Shown piece by piece: positions 8,978 to 18,091 of a stretch of 64,000 bases of DNA. Position 1 is the first letter of the stretch, and each line of letters starts with the position of its first letter. The DNA lies in the NCBI GenBank assembly GCA_964538275.1, contig CAZIFW010000001.1, positions 51,759-115,758 on the forward strand, read 5' to 3'. The notes beneath the pieces were generated by a model, which was not told the origin of the DNA, made no database searches, and saw only the letters and a program-made list of their open reading frames with translations. The translations under genes and the position numbers were made by a program. The DNA is from CANIGN01 sp964538275 (lineage in GTDB: Bacteria > Bdellovibrionota > UBA2428).

Positions 8978-10273
8978 TTGTTGCCCTCAGTGAATATTCA
9001 AAAACAAATCCAAGCATCTGCGTCGCTTATAGATAAAAATCATATTTTAGTTCAGTTATTATGTGCGTTGTCTTTTATTCTCATAGTGACACGTCTTTTT
9101 GGTGGTCTTGCAAAAAAAATGGGAGAACCTGCGGTAATTGGTGAAGTCTTAGGGGGGATTGTAATTGGTCCTTCTTTGCTTGGCTGGGTCTTTCCTGCTG
9201 CGAGTGCTTTTTTCTTTCCGCCTGAAGTATTGCCGCATATTTCAGTCATCGCTCAGTTAGGAATTATTTTCTATATGTTTGTAGTGGGTCTTGAGTTTGA
9301 TTTGAGTGTGCTCAAGAACAACGCACATTCTACGCTTCTCATTTCTCATGTGAGTATTATTTTTCCATTGCTCTTGGGTTTTGTTTTAGGCGCATTCACT
9401 TATACAGATTTTGCACCTCAAGGTGTGAGGCCGCTTCACTTTGCACTTTTTGTTGGAATTTCATTGTCTATAACGGCTTTTCCCGTACTGGCTCGTATAC
9501 TGACAGATAAAGGTTTGGATAAAAGTCCGCTCGGTAAAATGGCGCTCGCTTGCGCAGCAATTGATGATGTGACTGCTTGGTGTTTACTTGCTCTTTGCTT
9601 AAGTTTGATGCAAGAAAATTTGAGTCAAGGACTTTCCACGCTGGGACTTACAGTTGCTTATATTCTTTTTATGCTTAAGTTTTTGCGACCCTTGTTAATC
9701 AAATGGGTGGAAAAACTAGAAATTAAGGGACAGCTATCAACCAACACACTGGCCTTTTTCTTTGTGGCGCTTTTTCTGTCCGCGCTTACAACGGAGGCCA
9801 TTGGTATTCATGCCATCTTTGGCGCTTTTTTATTAGGCGTAATTTTGCCACATAATAGTCGGGTAAAAAATGAACTCACTCATTATACTGAAAATCTTTC
9901 AAAGGTAGTTTTTCTTCCTGCTTTTTTTGTTTTCACAGGATTAAGAACTGAAATTGCCCTTATAAATACTCCTCAAGATTGGGTGTGGTGCGCGGTTATA
10001 ATTCTAGTTGCAACAGCAGGTAAGTTTGGAGGGGCCATGGCTGCTGCCAAATACTCCGGTTACAGCTTGAGAGATTCGGCGGCTATTGGAATTTTAATGA
10101 ACACCCGGGGTTTGGTAGAGCTCGTAGTTTTAAACATAGGTTTAGACATGGGAGTGCTTTCTCCCAGATTGTTTACAATGTTGGTCATGATGGCTTTGGT
10201 TACGACCTTCATGACGAGTCCGTTATTGAATTGGATTTTATCTTTGAAGACACCAAAAAGTTGCACGGCCTAA
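8978..10273 (+). CDS. CPA2-family cation/proton antiporter (Kef/NhaS3-like membrane domain)
   Basis: An inner-membrane monovalent cation/proton antiporter of about 431 residues with roughly twelve hydrophobic segments. Diagnostic motifs are GEPAVIGEVLGGIVIGPSLLG, IIFYMFVVGLEFDLS and the ion-binding ACAAIDDVTAW in the middle of the protein, then IGIHAIFGAFLLG and MNTRGLVELV. The C-terminus stops after the membrane domain, so there is no TrkA-N or USP regulatory domain. The only in-frame start is TTG at 8978 without a ribosome binding site. An ATG at 8920 with AAAGG four bases before it lies in another frame, which would join this one if the T9 run at 8951-8959 were one base shorter. The true N-terminus is therefore uncertain. 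Probable role: K+ or Na+ and pH homeostasis. Confidence 0.87.
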   Translation: MLPSVNIQKQIQASASLIDKNHILVQLLCALSFILIVTRLFGGLAKKMGEPAVIGEVLGGIVIGPSLLGWVFPAASAFFFPPEVLPHISVIAQLGIIFYMFVVGLEFDLSVLKNNAHSTLLISHVSIIFPLLLGFVLGAFTYTDFAPQGVRPLHFALFVGISLSITAFPVLARILTDKGLDKSPLGKMALACAAIDDVTAWCLLALCLSLMQENLSQGLSTLGLTVAYILFMLKFLRPLLIKWVEKLEIKGQLSTNTLAFFFVALFLSALTTEAIGIHAIFGAFLLGVILPHNSRVKNELTHYTENLSKVVFLPAFFVFTGLRTEIALINTPQDWVWCAVIILVATAGKFGGAMAAAKYSGYSLRDSAAIGILMNTRGLVELVVLNIGLDMGVLSPRLFTMLVMMALVTTFMTSPLLNWILSLKTPKSCTA

Positions 10274-10340
10274 GTCACTAAGCCTATTAAATACAAACAC
10301 TTAGCGACCTTGCTCGTCCTGTCTTTTTTTACCCCTTGGC

Positions 10341-10370
10341 CTTGACTCACAGCAATTCGATCCCAAATTA
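10341..10370 (+). promoter_or_regulatory. Candidate sigma-32-type heat-shock promoter of grpE-dnaK-dnaJ
   Basis: CTTGAC at 10341-10346 resembles the heat-shock -35 element CTTGAA, and CCCAAATTA at 10362-10370 resembles the -10 element CCCCATNTA, with 15 bases between them. A start about seven bases further on would fall at or next to the grpE ATG at 10377, which has no Shine-Dalgarno sequence. The transcript would then be leaderless or nearly so. This is a pattern match only; two mismatches occur in the -10. Confidence 0.4.
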
Positions 10371-10376
10371 TGACAA

Positions 10377-10973
10377 ATGGCCGAAAAAGAAACATCTGAA
10401 TCAAAAGCCCACATTAACGATTGCTGCGGAGGGCACTGCGAAAGCGATGCACAACAAGAAGCTAGCGTTGAGAATGGAGTTGGAGAAGAAACACCCACAC
10501 AGGTATCTACTCAGGAAATTGATTGGAAAACCCAAGCAGCTTATTTGGGCGCCGAAATTGAAAACATGCACAAGCGTTTTATTCGAGAAGCGTCTGAAAT
10601 TCGTAAATATTCAAACGAAGATATTCTAAAAAAGATTGTTCCCGTGTTGGATACTCTAAGCTTAGCGTTGAATGCAGCTGAAAAAGCAAAAGCTCAAACT
10701 GAGAACGAAGAGTTGTTTAATAGCAAAATTTTTCAGAGTTTCATTCAAGGTGTTGAGATGACTTCAAAGCAGTTTGAACAAGTTCTTCAAGGTTGCGGTG
10801 TAGAATTTATTGCAGCAAAGGGACAGTCTTTTGATCCCATGGTGCACGAAGCATTAGGTCAATCCAAAACAGAAGGTGTTGAAGACAACATCATTACTGA
10901 AGAATTTCAGCGCGGATTTAAACTCGGTGGAAGAGTTGTAAGGCCCGCTAAAGTAATTGTGAATAAGAATTAA
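10377..10973 (+). CDS. grpE: Nucleotide exchange factor GrpE
   Basis: GrpE releases ADP from DnaK during the chaperone cycle. It is 198 residues; the coiled-coil region covers about residues 50-110, and the C-terminal beta domain contains GCGVEFIAAKGQSFDPMVHEALGQ and the closing GFKLGGRVVRPAKVIV typical of GrpE. The N-terminal 50 residues are acidic and disordered-looking and include an unusual CCGGHCE segment near residues 17-23, which could bind a metal or thiol but is not a known GrpE feature. The start at 10377 lacks a ribosome binding site; an ATG at 10369 is out of frame. dnaK follows after 12 bases, so the three chaperone genes form one operon. Confidence 0.93.
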   Translation: MAEKETSESKAHINDCCGGHCESDAQQEASVENGVGEETPTQVSTQEIDWKTQAAYLGAEIENMHKRFIREASEIRKYSNEDILKKIVPVLDTLSLALNAAEKAKAQTENEELFNSKIFQSFIQGVEMTSKQFEQVLQGCGVEFIAAKGQSFDPMVHEALGQSKTEGVEDNIITEEFQRGFKLGGRVVRPAKVIVNKN

Positions 10974-10985
10974 GAGGGAAATAAA

Positions 10986-12902
10986 ATGAGTAAAGTAATT
11001 GGTATAGATTTAGGTACAACAAATTCATGTGTAGCTGTTCTCGAAGGAGGCCAGCCGAAAGTTATTGCTAATAGTGAGGGTGGAAGAACCACTCCTTCAA
11101 TCGTTGGTTTCAATACATCTAGCGGTGAAAAGCTAGTGGGAGCTATTGCAAAAAACCAAGCAATCACAAATCCTGACAAAACAATTTTCGCTGTTAAGCG
11201 TTTGATTGGCCAACGTTTTGATAGTGAAGCTGTTCAGCGTCTTAAGGGCATGCTTCCTTATAAAATCGTTGCAGCTGACAACGGAGATGCCTGGGTAGAA
11301 ATTGATGGCAAAAAATATAGTCCTCAAGAAATTTCAGCAATCATTCTTGGAAAAATGAAGAAGACAGCTGAAGATTATCTTGGCCAAGAGGTAACAGATG
11401 CCGTTGTAACGGTTCCTGCTTACTTTAATGATGCTCAAAGACAAGCAACTAAAGATGCAGGTCGTATTGCGGGTCTAAACGTTTTACGTATTATCAACGA
11501 ACCTACAGCAGCTTCACTTGCCTATGGCATGGACAAGCAGGGCGATAGAAAAATTGCAGTATTCGACTTAGGTGGCGGAACTTTTGATATTTCAGTTCTT
11601 GAACTTGGCGACGGTGTTTTCGAAGTAAAAGCTACTAACGGCGATACTTTCTTAGGTGGAGAAGACTTCGACTTACGCTTGGTTTCTTGGCTTGCTGAAG
11701 AGTTTCAAAAATCAGATGGCATTGATTTGAAAAAAGATAAGTTTGCTCTTCAGCGTCTTAAAACTGAAGCTGAAAAAGCAAAACATGTTTTGTCTGAGTC
11801 TATGGAAACAGACATCAACATTCCTTTCATTACAGCCGACCAAAATGGACCTAAACACTTAAACGTAAAGCTTACGCGCGCTAAACTTGAGAGTCTTTGT
11901 GAAGATTTTTTCGAAAGACTTGTAGCTCCTTGCGAAGTTTGTATTAAAGATTCTGGTTTTACTAAAGACCAGATCAGCGAAGTTATCCTCGTTGGAGGTA
12001 TGACTCGTATGCCTAAGGTTCAACAAAAAGTTAAAGAAATTTTCGGCAAAGAAGCTTCTAAAGGTGTTAACCCTGATGAAGTGGTTGCAGTAGGTGCTGC
12101 GGTTCAAGGTGGAGTTCTTAAAGGCGAAGTTAAAGATGTTCTTCTTTTAGATGTGACTCCTTTGAGTTTGGGTATTGAAACTCTTGGTGGTGTTTCTACA
12201 AAGTTGATTGAGAAAAATACAACAATTCCTACAAAGAAGAGTCAGGTTTTCTCTACCGCTACAGACAATCAACCTGCAGTGAGTATTCACGTATTACAAG
12301 GTGAGCGTGAGTTGGCTCAATACAACAAAACACTTGGTCGTTTTGATCTAACAGATATTCCTCCTGCGCCCCGTGGCGTTCCACAGGTTGAAGTTGCTTT
12401 TGATATTGATGCAAACGGAATTGTGCATGTGTCTGCTAAAGATTTGGGAACTGGCAAGAGCCAATCTATCAAGATCACAGCAAGCAGCGGCTTGAGCGAA
12501 GAAGAAATTCAACGCATGGTTCGCGATGCAGAAATGAATGCAGAAGCGGATAAGAAGAGAGCCGAGTTGATTCAGTCTAAAAACCAACTCGATCAATTGG
12601 TTTATCAAACTGAAAAAACCCTTAAAGAATTGGGCGATAAAGTGGATGGCGCTACAAAGTCAGAAGTAGATGCAGCTCTTACTCGCGCGAAAGAAGCAAC
12701 CGCTAAAGACTCTCTTGAAGATATCAAAGCAGCGTTGACTTCACTCGAAGCTGTTAACTCTAAAGTTGCAGAAAAAGTTTATGCTCAAACAGCACAAAAC
12801 GGAGCAGCAGGAGCCGAGGGAGCACAAGCACAATCAGATAAAAAAGAAGGCGATAAAAAAGACGACGATGACGTAGTCGACGCCGATTTTAAAGAGGTTT
12901 AA
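10986..12902 (+). CDS. dnaK: Molecular chaperone DnaK (Hsp70)
   Basis: Cytoplasmic Hsp70 that binds unfolded peptides in an ATP-dependent cycle with DnaJ and GrpE. It has 638 residues, the usual length. The N-terminal ATPase shows IGIDLGTTNSCVAVLEGG, the phosphate loop FDLGGGTFDISVLELGDG and VILVGGMTRMPKVQ. The substrate domain begins after the linker VLLLDVTPLSLGIETLGG, and the C-terminal tail ends in DDDVVDADFKEV, close to the EEVD-like end of bacterial DnaK. GAGGGA precedes the ATG by seven bases, a good ribosome binding site. It lies between grpE and dnaJ in the canonical order. Confidence 0.98.
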   Translation: MSKVIGIDLGTTNSCVAVLEGGQPKVIANSEGGRTTPSIVGFNTSSGEKLVGAIAKNQAITNPDKTIFAVKRLIGQRFDSEAVQRLKGMLPYKIVAADNGDAWVEIDGKKYSPQEISAIILGKMKKTAEDYLGQEVTDAVVTVPAYFNDAQRQATKDAGRIAGLNVLRIINEPTAASLAYGMDKQGDRKIAVFDLGGGTFDISVLELGDGVFEVKATNGDTFLGGEDFDLRLVSWLAEEFQKSDGIDLKKDKFALQRLKTEAEKAKHVLSESMETDINIPFITADQNGPKHLNVKLTRAKLESLCEDFFERLVAPCEVCIKDSGFTKDQISEVILVGGMTRMPKVQQKVKEIFGKEASKGVNPDEVVAVGAAVQGGVLKGEVKDVLLLDVTPLSLGIETLGGVSTKLIEKNTTIPTKKSQVFSTATDNQPAVSIHVLQGERELAQYNKTLGRFDLTDIPPAPRGVPQVEVAFDIDANGIVHVSAKDLGTGKSQSIKITASSGLSEEEIQRMVRDAEMNAEADKKRAELIQSKNQLDQLVYQTEKTLKELGDKVDGATKSEVDAALTRAKEATAKDSLEDIKAALTSLEAVNSKVAEKVYAQTAQNGAAGAEGAQAQSDKKEGDKKDDDDVVDADFKEV

Positions 12903-12911
12903 GCTAGGTCG

Positions 12912-14066
12912 ATGAGCAAGCGCGATTACTACGAGATACTTGGGGTGTCGCGCTCTGCTGCGCCTGAAGAAATCAAGAAAGCATATCGAAAATTAGCTAT
13001 TCAGTTTCACCCAGATAAAAATCCGGGCGATAAGGCGGCCGAAGAAAAATTCAAAGAGGCTTCTGAGGCCTATGAAGTTTTATCGGACCCTCAAAAAAAG
13101 CAAAGCTATGATCAGTTTGGACACGCAGCTTTCCAAGGCGGAGCCGGAGGAAATCCTTTTGGCGGTGCCGGAGGTGCTGGAGGCTTTGGTGGGTTCAGCG
13201 ATTTAAATGATATTTTTGGAGACATATTCTCTGAAGTCTTTGGAGCTCAAGGTGGTGGTGCACGTGGCGGCAGACGTTCGGCTGGTCGACGTGGTTCTGA
13301 TCTTCGCTATGACTTGAGTATTTCTTTTGAAGAAGCAGCTTTTGGAGCTGAAAAAGAAATAGTAGTGACCAAAGATGTCACTTGTAAGACGTGTTCTGGA
13401 AGTGGTGCCAAAGCGGGCACAAGTGCTGAAACCTGTAAAACATGTAGAGGTGTTGGAGAAGTTCGTTTCCAACAAGGTTTCTTCACTCTTTCTAAAACTT
13501 GTTCAGATTGCCAAGGTTCTGGATCAACCATTGCTCACAAATGTACAAGTTGTCGTGGCAGTGGCAAAAAGAATGAAGAAGTTCGCTTAGAAGTAAAAAT
13601 TCCTGCGGGAATTGATTCGGGACAAAAATTGAAACTTAAAAACGAAGGAGATCCAGGAACCAAGGGTGGTCCTGCTGGAGATCTTTACGTTGTTATGCAT
13701 GTCAAAGAACACCCTTTCTTTGTGCGCGATGGCTATGAAGTGTTTTGCGAAGTCCCCATTTCTTTCACTCAGGCAGCTTTAGGCGCAGAAATTGATGTTC
13801 CAACCTTAGATGGGCCTGTTAAATTAAAGGTTCCTACAGGAACTCAAAGTCATAAAAAGTTTAGACTTCGTAACAAGGGTATTTCGCACTTGAACGGTCG
13901 CGACCGTGGAGATCAATATGTTACCGTATTGGTGGAAATACCTACTCGCCTCAGCTCCGAACAAAAGGCCCTCTTAGAGCGTTTTGCGTCACTGAGTCAG
14001 GAAAGCTACCCAGAGTCTCAATCCTTCATAGATAAAATGCGCGATTGGTTTGGCAAGAGTCATTAG
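12912..14066 (+). CDS. dnaJ: Molecular chaperone DnaJ (Hsp40)
   Basis: Type I Hsp40 co-chaperone that delivers substrates to DnaK and stimulates its ATPase. Domains in order: J domain with the HPD triad (QFHPDKNPG, about residues 31-39), a Gly/Phe-rich linker (GGAGGNPFGGAGGAGGFGGF), then four CxxCxGxG zinc repeats (CKTCSGSG, CKTCRGVG, CSDCQGSG, CTSCRGSG) and two C-terminal substrate-binding beta domains. Its 384 residues fit the family. It starts nine bases after dnaK and has no strong ribosome binding site of its own, which is consistent with coupling in the operon. Confidence 0.98.
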   Translation: MSKRDYYEILGVSRSAAPEEIKKAYRKLAIQFHPDKNPGDKAAEEKFKEASEAYEVLSDPQKKQSYDQFGHAAFQGGAGGNPFGGAGGAGGFGGFSDLNDIFGDIFSEVFGAQGGGARGGRRSAGRRGSDLRYDLSISFEEAAFGAEKEIVVTKDVTCKTCSGSGAKAGTSAETCKTCRGVGEVRFQQGFFTLSKTCSDCQGSGSTIAHKCTSCRGSGKKNEEVRLEVKIPAGIDSGQKLKLKNEGDPGTKGGPAGDLYVVMHVKEHPFFVRDGYEVFCEVPISFTQAALGAEIDVPTLDGPVKLKVPTGTQSHKKFRLRNKGISHLNGRDRGDQYVTVLVEIPTRLSSEQKALLERFASLSQESYPESQSFIDKMRDWFGKSH

Positions 14067-14089
14067 TCAGAGCTAAAATAAATAGAACG

Positions 14090-16066
14090 ATGAGAGTTTT
14101 ATTTATCCTGCTCGTTTTTGTTAATTCATGTGCGGGTTTAAAGACCAGCATAGACAAAACTTCCACTCCAACTTTGGCAGACAAGACTCCACAAGAAGGA
14201 CCTCAAACACATGTTGAGGCGCACGGGACAACTCAGCATCAAGATATCTTTTTTGCAGCTCGTAAAAGAGTAGAGGCTGAACGTTATGCCGAAGGTCGCC
14301 CTCTCCTTGAAGAATATATTCGCAAGGCACCCAATGGAATGCATGTTGATCAAGCACAATTATTCCTGGGGCAATTGGCTTTAAGAGAAAAAAGATATCC
14401 AGAAGCAGAAGCTTATTTTAATCGTATTATCGCACGCTCTCCTCCGTCGCCCATTTTAAACTTGTCGCGTTTTTATCGTGCGCGCGTTTGGGAACTACAG
14501 GGTAAAAAAGTAGAAGCGCTTGCGGACTTAGCAAATGTCAGTGACCGCGTTGGAGTTTTTCCAGATACAGAAAAACTTAAATTATTTATGTTTTGGGGGC
14601 GTCTTGCAAAAGAAGCTCGCCAGTTTAGAGATGCGGCTCTTGCCTACCGAATGGCGTATCACACAGCCGAAAACTTAAAGAGTCCTGTTGTGCACGAAGC
14701 ACGAGTGCATCTCATGGGTGTGATCGAAAAAGACATGACAGTTGAAGATCTTGAATCTTTCTTAAGATACGCCGATTTAAGAACTCTTCCAGGCGCTATG
14801 GCTAATAAGCGCTATGAAGAACTTAAAAAAGCTGGGGGTCTGCCTGCAGACGATGCTTATACTCCCATCTCTGAAACGGCTGCTATGGACATTTCGAATG
14901 TGCCAGAAACTTACGGCGAAGCTGGTAAGTTGGGACTTTTACTTCCTGTAGATGCGAATGATCGTTCGTGGGCAAAAGCTATTCACGAAGGAATTCAATT
15001 GGCTTTAAAGAAAAATGATTCGCGTTTGCAAGTTGTGATTCAAAATCCAGGTGCAACTGTAACAAGTGCCAGCCAAGCTTTTGATAGATTGGTAAATGAA
15101 TATAAAGTTATGGCAGTTGTTGGGCCTCTCTCCGGTGATCAAGCTCAAGCAGTTGCAAAAAAAGCTGAAAGTGCAGGAGTTCCATTTTTTAGCACTTCGC
15201 CGCGCACGAGCCCTACGTGGGGTGCTACGACTGTAAATTTTTCTTTTGATTTTAAAAAACAAGCCGAAGCTTTGGTTAAATTTTCTCACGAATATTTAAA
15301 TGCCACTCGTTATGCGATGATTTTTCCTCGAGATGAATTTGGAAAAGGTTTTGCAGAAGCTTTTTCAGATTCTGTGATTCGACGAGGTTCTCAGTTCACT
15401 GCGATTGAAAGTTTTCCCGTTGGACAAGCGGATTTTAGAAAAAATGTAGAAAACATGGTGGGGCTTGGAAACTTAGTTCATGCTCGCTGGGGGGAACGCG
15501 ATGTTTTGCTAAAAGAAATGCAAACAAAACTCAATCGCCCCTTGAGAGATAAAGAAAAGCGCAGCGTAACCCTGCCTCCTATTGTGGATTTTGATGTTTT
15601 ATTTATTCCGGACTCCTATAAAGTTATTGGCCAAGTGGCTCCCCTCTTAGCTTATTACGATATAGACGGAGTCACTTTAATGGGGCCTTCAACTTGGAAC
15701 AGCCCTCAGGTTTTACAACGAGCCGGGCAGTTCTTGGAAGAGTCTGTTTTTGTTGATTTTTTCTCACGGACCTCTCCCAACGATGTTGTAAAAGATTTCA
15801 TGAGATCCTTTGAGATTGAATATGGAAAAACGCCAGGTGCATTGAGTGCGCTTGGGTATGATTTGGGTTCTTCTATCGATCGCGGAATGAAGCGTCCTAT
15901 CTCTAGCCGTAAGGAATTGCTCAAAGCGTTCCTAAGTATGGGCGATTTTGTAGGGGTCTTAGGTCTTGAAAAATGGGACGATAAACGAGATCCGTTGACC
16001 GAATTGCAGGTTTTCCGCATCAAAAAAAGCGGTATAAATTGGCAACAATCTTTGAGAATTAGGTAA
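14090..16066 (+). CDS. LpoA/LppC-like lipoprotein (periplasmic-binding-protein fold)
   Basis: A predicted outer-membrane lipoprotein of 658 residues. The chosen ATG at 14090 gives a short signal MRVLFILLVFVNSC with a lipobox-like VNSC; a longer frame from 14045 would overlap dnaJ and lacks a signal. The N-terminal third (about residues 45-260) has helical TPR-like repeats such as AQLFLGQLALREKRYPEAEAYF. The C-terminal part has the type I periplasmic-binding-protein fold, with KLGLLLPVD, the VVGPLSGDQAQAVAKKAES turn and PFFSTSPRTSPTWG. LpoA of Enterobacteria, an activator of penicillin-binding protein 1A, has this architecture, but a role in peptidoglycan synthesis is only inferred from domain order here. 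It follows dnaJ by 23 bases. Confidence 0.75.
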   Translation: MRVLFILLVFVNSCAGLKTSIDKTSTPTLADKTPQEGPQTHVEAHGTTQHQDIFFAARKRVEAERYAEGRPLLEEYIRKAPNGMHVDQAQLFLGQLALREKRYPEAEAYFNRIIARSPPSPILNLSRFYRARVWELQGKKVEALADLANVSDRVGVFPDTEKLKLFMFWGRLAKEARQFRDAALAYRMAYHTAENLKSPVVHEARVHLMGVIEKDMTVEDLESFLRYADLRTLPGAMANKRYEELKKAGGLPADDAYTPISETAAMDISNVPETYGEAGKLGLLLPVDANDRSWAKAIHEGIQLALKKNDSRLQVVIQNPGATVTSASQAFDRLVNEYKVMAVVGPLSGDQAQAVAKKAESAGVPFFSTSPRTSPTWGATTVNFSFDFKKQAEALVKFSHEYLNATRYAMIFPRDEFGKGFAEAFSDSVIRRGSQFTAIESFPVGQADFRKNVENMVGLGNLVHARWGERDVLLKEMQTKLNRPLRDKEKRSVTLPPIVDFDVLFIPDSYKVIGQVAPLLAYYDIDGVTLMGPSTWNSPQVLQRAGQFLEESVFVDFFSRTSPNDVVKDFMRSFEIEYGKTPGALSALGYDLGSSIDRGMKRPISSRKELLKAFLSMGDFVGVLGLEKWDDKRDPLTELQVFRIKKSGINWQQSLRIR

Positions 16067-16086
16067 TTTTTTGGCATAAATGGCCA

Positions 16087-16941
16087 ATGATTGATAACCA
16101 CATCAATAACCCTAAGAGCATCAAATTCTACGTAAAAAAGTTTATTGATAAGCGTGGAAGCGAGCTTAAAAACAAGGTTGTATTAGATGTCCCTGCGGGT
16201 AATGGGGTAACCACCGAGATACTTCTTGCGAATGGCGCAACCGTTGAGCCTTTCGATTTGTTTCCCGAATATTTTAAAATCAAAGAAGTTGAATGCAAAC
16301 GCGCAAACGTTTTTGAGGGAATTCCTGTTAAAGACAATCATGCTGATATGTTGATTTGCCAAGAAGGTATTGAACACTTGAGCGATCACCTCAAAGTTTT
16401 TAAAGAGTTTAACCGTACATTAAAAATAGGCGGTGAGTTAGTGGTAACCACTCCTTCTTACTCAAATCTTTCTTCACGATTTAGTTACTTTCTTTTTGAA
16501 AGCGAAAATAACAAACAAATGCCGCCCAATGAACTCACAGATATTTGGATGGCCAATAAATCTATTACTAACGAGATTTATCACGGACACATCTTTTTGA
16601 TTGGCTTACAAAAATTAAGAACCATTGGTAAATTAGCGGGCTTCAACATTAAGGAAATTAAATATATTCGAATAAGTCGCGCTTCATTGCTTCTTTTCCC
16701 AATCTTTTATCCAATTATCTTTGTAAGTTCAGTGATTCGATATTTTCGCAATATGGGCAAGAACCCCGAGATTCCTAAGCACATTAAATCGGCAGTTTAT
16801 AAAGAACAACTTGAACTCAATATCAACCCTAAGCATTTGTTGAACAAACATACTTTTGTGATCTTTGAAAAAGAAAAAGAATGCAAGGATGTAAACTTCA
16901 ATTTTGATAGCGTGATGAAGTCATTTACTGGCGTAATGTAA
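16087..16941 (+). CDS. Class I SAM-dependent methyltransferase
   Basis: A 284-residue protein with a Rossmann methyltransferase core. Motif I is VLDVPAGNGVTTEIL (about residues 34-48), with an acidic PFDLFPEYF strand as motif II and DMLICQEGIEHLSDH as motif IV, which is the UbiE/Methyltransf_11 pattern. The C-terminal third contains a hydrophobic stretch around ASLLLFPIFYPIIFVSSVI, so it may sit on the membrane. The substrate is unknown; lipid or polysaccharide methylation is possible. It begins 20 bases after the LpoA-like gene and is probably co-transcribed. It ends next to the convergent LtrA-family gene with a one-base gap. Confidence 0.8.
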   Translation: MIDNHINNPKSIKFYVKKFIDKRGSELKNKVVLDVPAGNGVTTEILLANGATVEPFDLFPEYFKIKEVECKRANVFEGIPVKDNHADMLICQEGIEHLSDHLKVFKEFNRTLKIGGELVVTTPSYSNLSSRFSYFLFESENNKQMPPNELTDIWMANKSITNEIYHGHIFLIGLQKLRTIGKLAGFNIKEIKYIRISRASLLLFPIFYPIIFVSSVIRYFRNMGKNPEIPKHIKSAVYKEQLELNINPKHLLNKHTFVIFEKEKECKDVNFNFDSVMKSFTGVM

Positions 16942-16942
16942 G

Positions 16943-18079
16943 TTAGTGTTTTAAAAAAGCACTCGTGTCTTTAGGTAAGACCCAATACAAATTAAATAAA
17001 GAGTAAATCACCATGGCAAAAGTCATTCCCATAAGAGAGTACTCTGTGCGTGGTAAATAAGTTGAGGCTATTGTAATAGACACACACACCGCTGAGTTAA
17101 CAATAATGTAAGAGCGAAGAACTGGAAAAAGAATGTAGTAAGGTATTTGTTTGCCTAAATAAAACAGACACATGCCTGTAATTGCGAGAAAAGAAAAGTA
17201 GGGATTTACTAAATCTTGTAGGATGGCATGGCGAATAACATTCGCAAGAAGAATGAGTCCCATGCAAAGTAGAAGATGTGAATACAAAATAGAATTGCCC
17301 GTTAAAGTTCGATTAGCACGTTCAAGCTTGTGAAAACTGTCATAGTAGATCCACCAAATTGCACCCGACATAATGAATCCGCAAAATGCCGTCATCATAC
17401 TGAGTGCATTCCAACTAACGTCTTGTAAGGCACTTACTAGGCTGATCATAGCTTCGCCTTGAAGAATGAGAACAAGCAAACCTGTTCGCTCTACGAGGTG
17501 TTCAAGGTGCGTTGGCAATTTATCGTATTTAACTTTTTTGAATAATGGATATAAGAGGTCAAATAGAATTCCTCCGTAAAGTACGAAGTATCTATAGGGT
17601 TCATCAAAAAAAAGAGAAGAGCCGCTTATAATAGCACCAAATACAAAAGCGGTTCCGGTAACTTTAGCAAGGTACGCTCCTTCTTTGTGTTTGTTTTGAG
17701 AGGTTAAATAAAGTCCGGCAATAATTAGCCGTATAATCATATAAACCGATGCAAAATAAACGTAGTGAGAGGCGCTCTCACCCTTTAAAAGTGGAGGAAC
17801 AAGCACAAACAAAAACATAATGCCCAATGTGGCAAGTCTATGATGGCGACTGTCTGTATCAAACAAGTTGCTATACATGGTGTGAGACGCCCAGATCCAC
17901 CAAATAGGAATAAAGTGGAGTGGAAATTTTATAATTTGCTGAATGCTTAAGTGGTTGTCGTGAGTGTGAGCTAAGTTATGAGTGATAAAACCTATGGCTG
18001 CTACAAAAACTAAATCAAAATAAAGCTCTAACCATGTTGCGTGACGATTTTTAGAAAAATACTTAAGGGATGCTTCCAT
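16943..18079 (-). CDS. Low temperature requirement protein A (LtrA) family membrane protein
   Basis: A polytopic inner-membrane protein of 378 residues with about ten hydrophobic segments. The N-terminal signature ATWLELYFDLVFVAAIGFITHNLAH defines the LtrA family, and the mid-protein LVERTGLLVLILQGEAMISLV matches the second conserved block (usually ERxGLxxIIxLGE). The family was named from a Listeria cold-growth locus, but its biochemical activity is unknown. The gene lies 12 bases downstream of the ACP gene of the dialkylresorcinol-type operon on the same strand, so read-through is likely, though it is not an obvious part of the pathway. Confidence 0.82.
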   Translation of the reverse strand: MEASLKYFSKNRHATWLELYFDLVFVAAIGFITHNLAHTHDNHLSIQQIIKFPLHFIPIWWIWASHTMYSNLFDTDSRHHRLATLGIMFLFVLVPPLLKGESASHYVYFASVYMIIRLIIAGLYLTSQNKHKEGAYLAKVTGTAFVFGAIISGSSLFFDEPYRYFVLYGGILFDLLYPLFKKVKYDKLPTHLEHLVERTGLLVLILQGEAMISLVSALQDVSWNALSMMTAFCGFIMSGAIWWIYYDSFHKLERANRTLTGNSILYSHLLLCMGLILLANVIRHAILQDLVNPYFSFLAITGMCLFYLGKQIPYYILFPVLRSYIIVNSAVCVSITIASTYLPRTEYSLMGMTFAMVIYSLFNLYWVLPKDTSAFLKH

Positions 18080-18091
18080 AGTGTATTTTAA

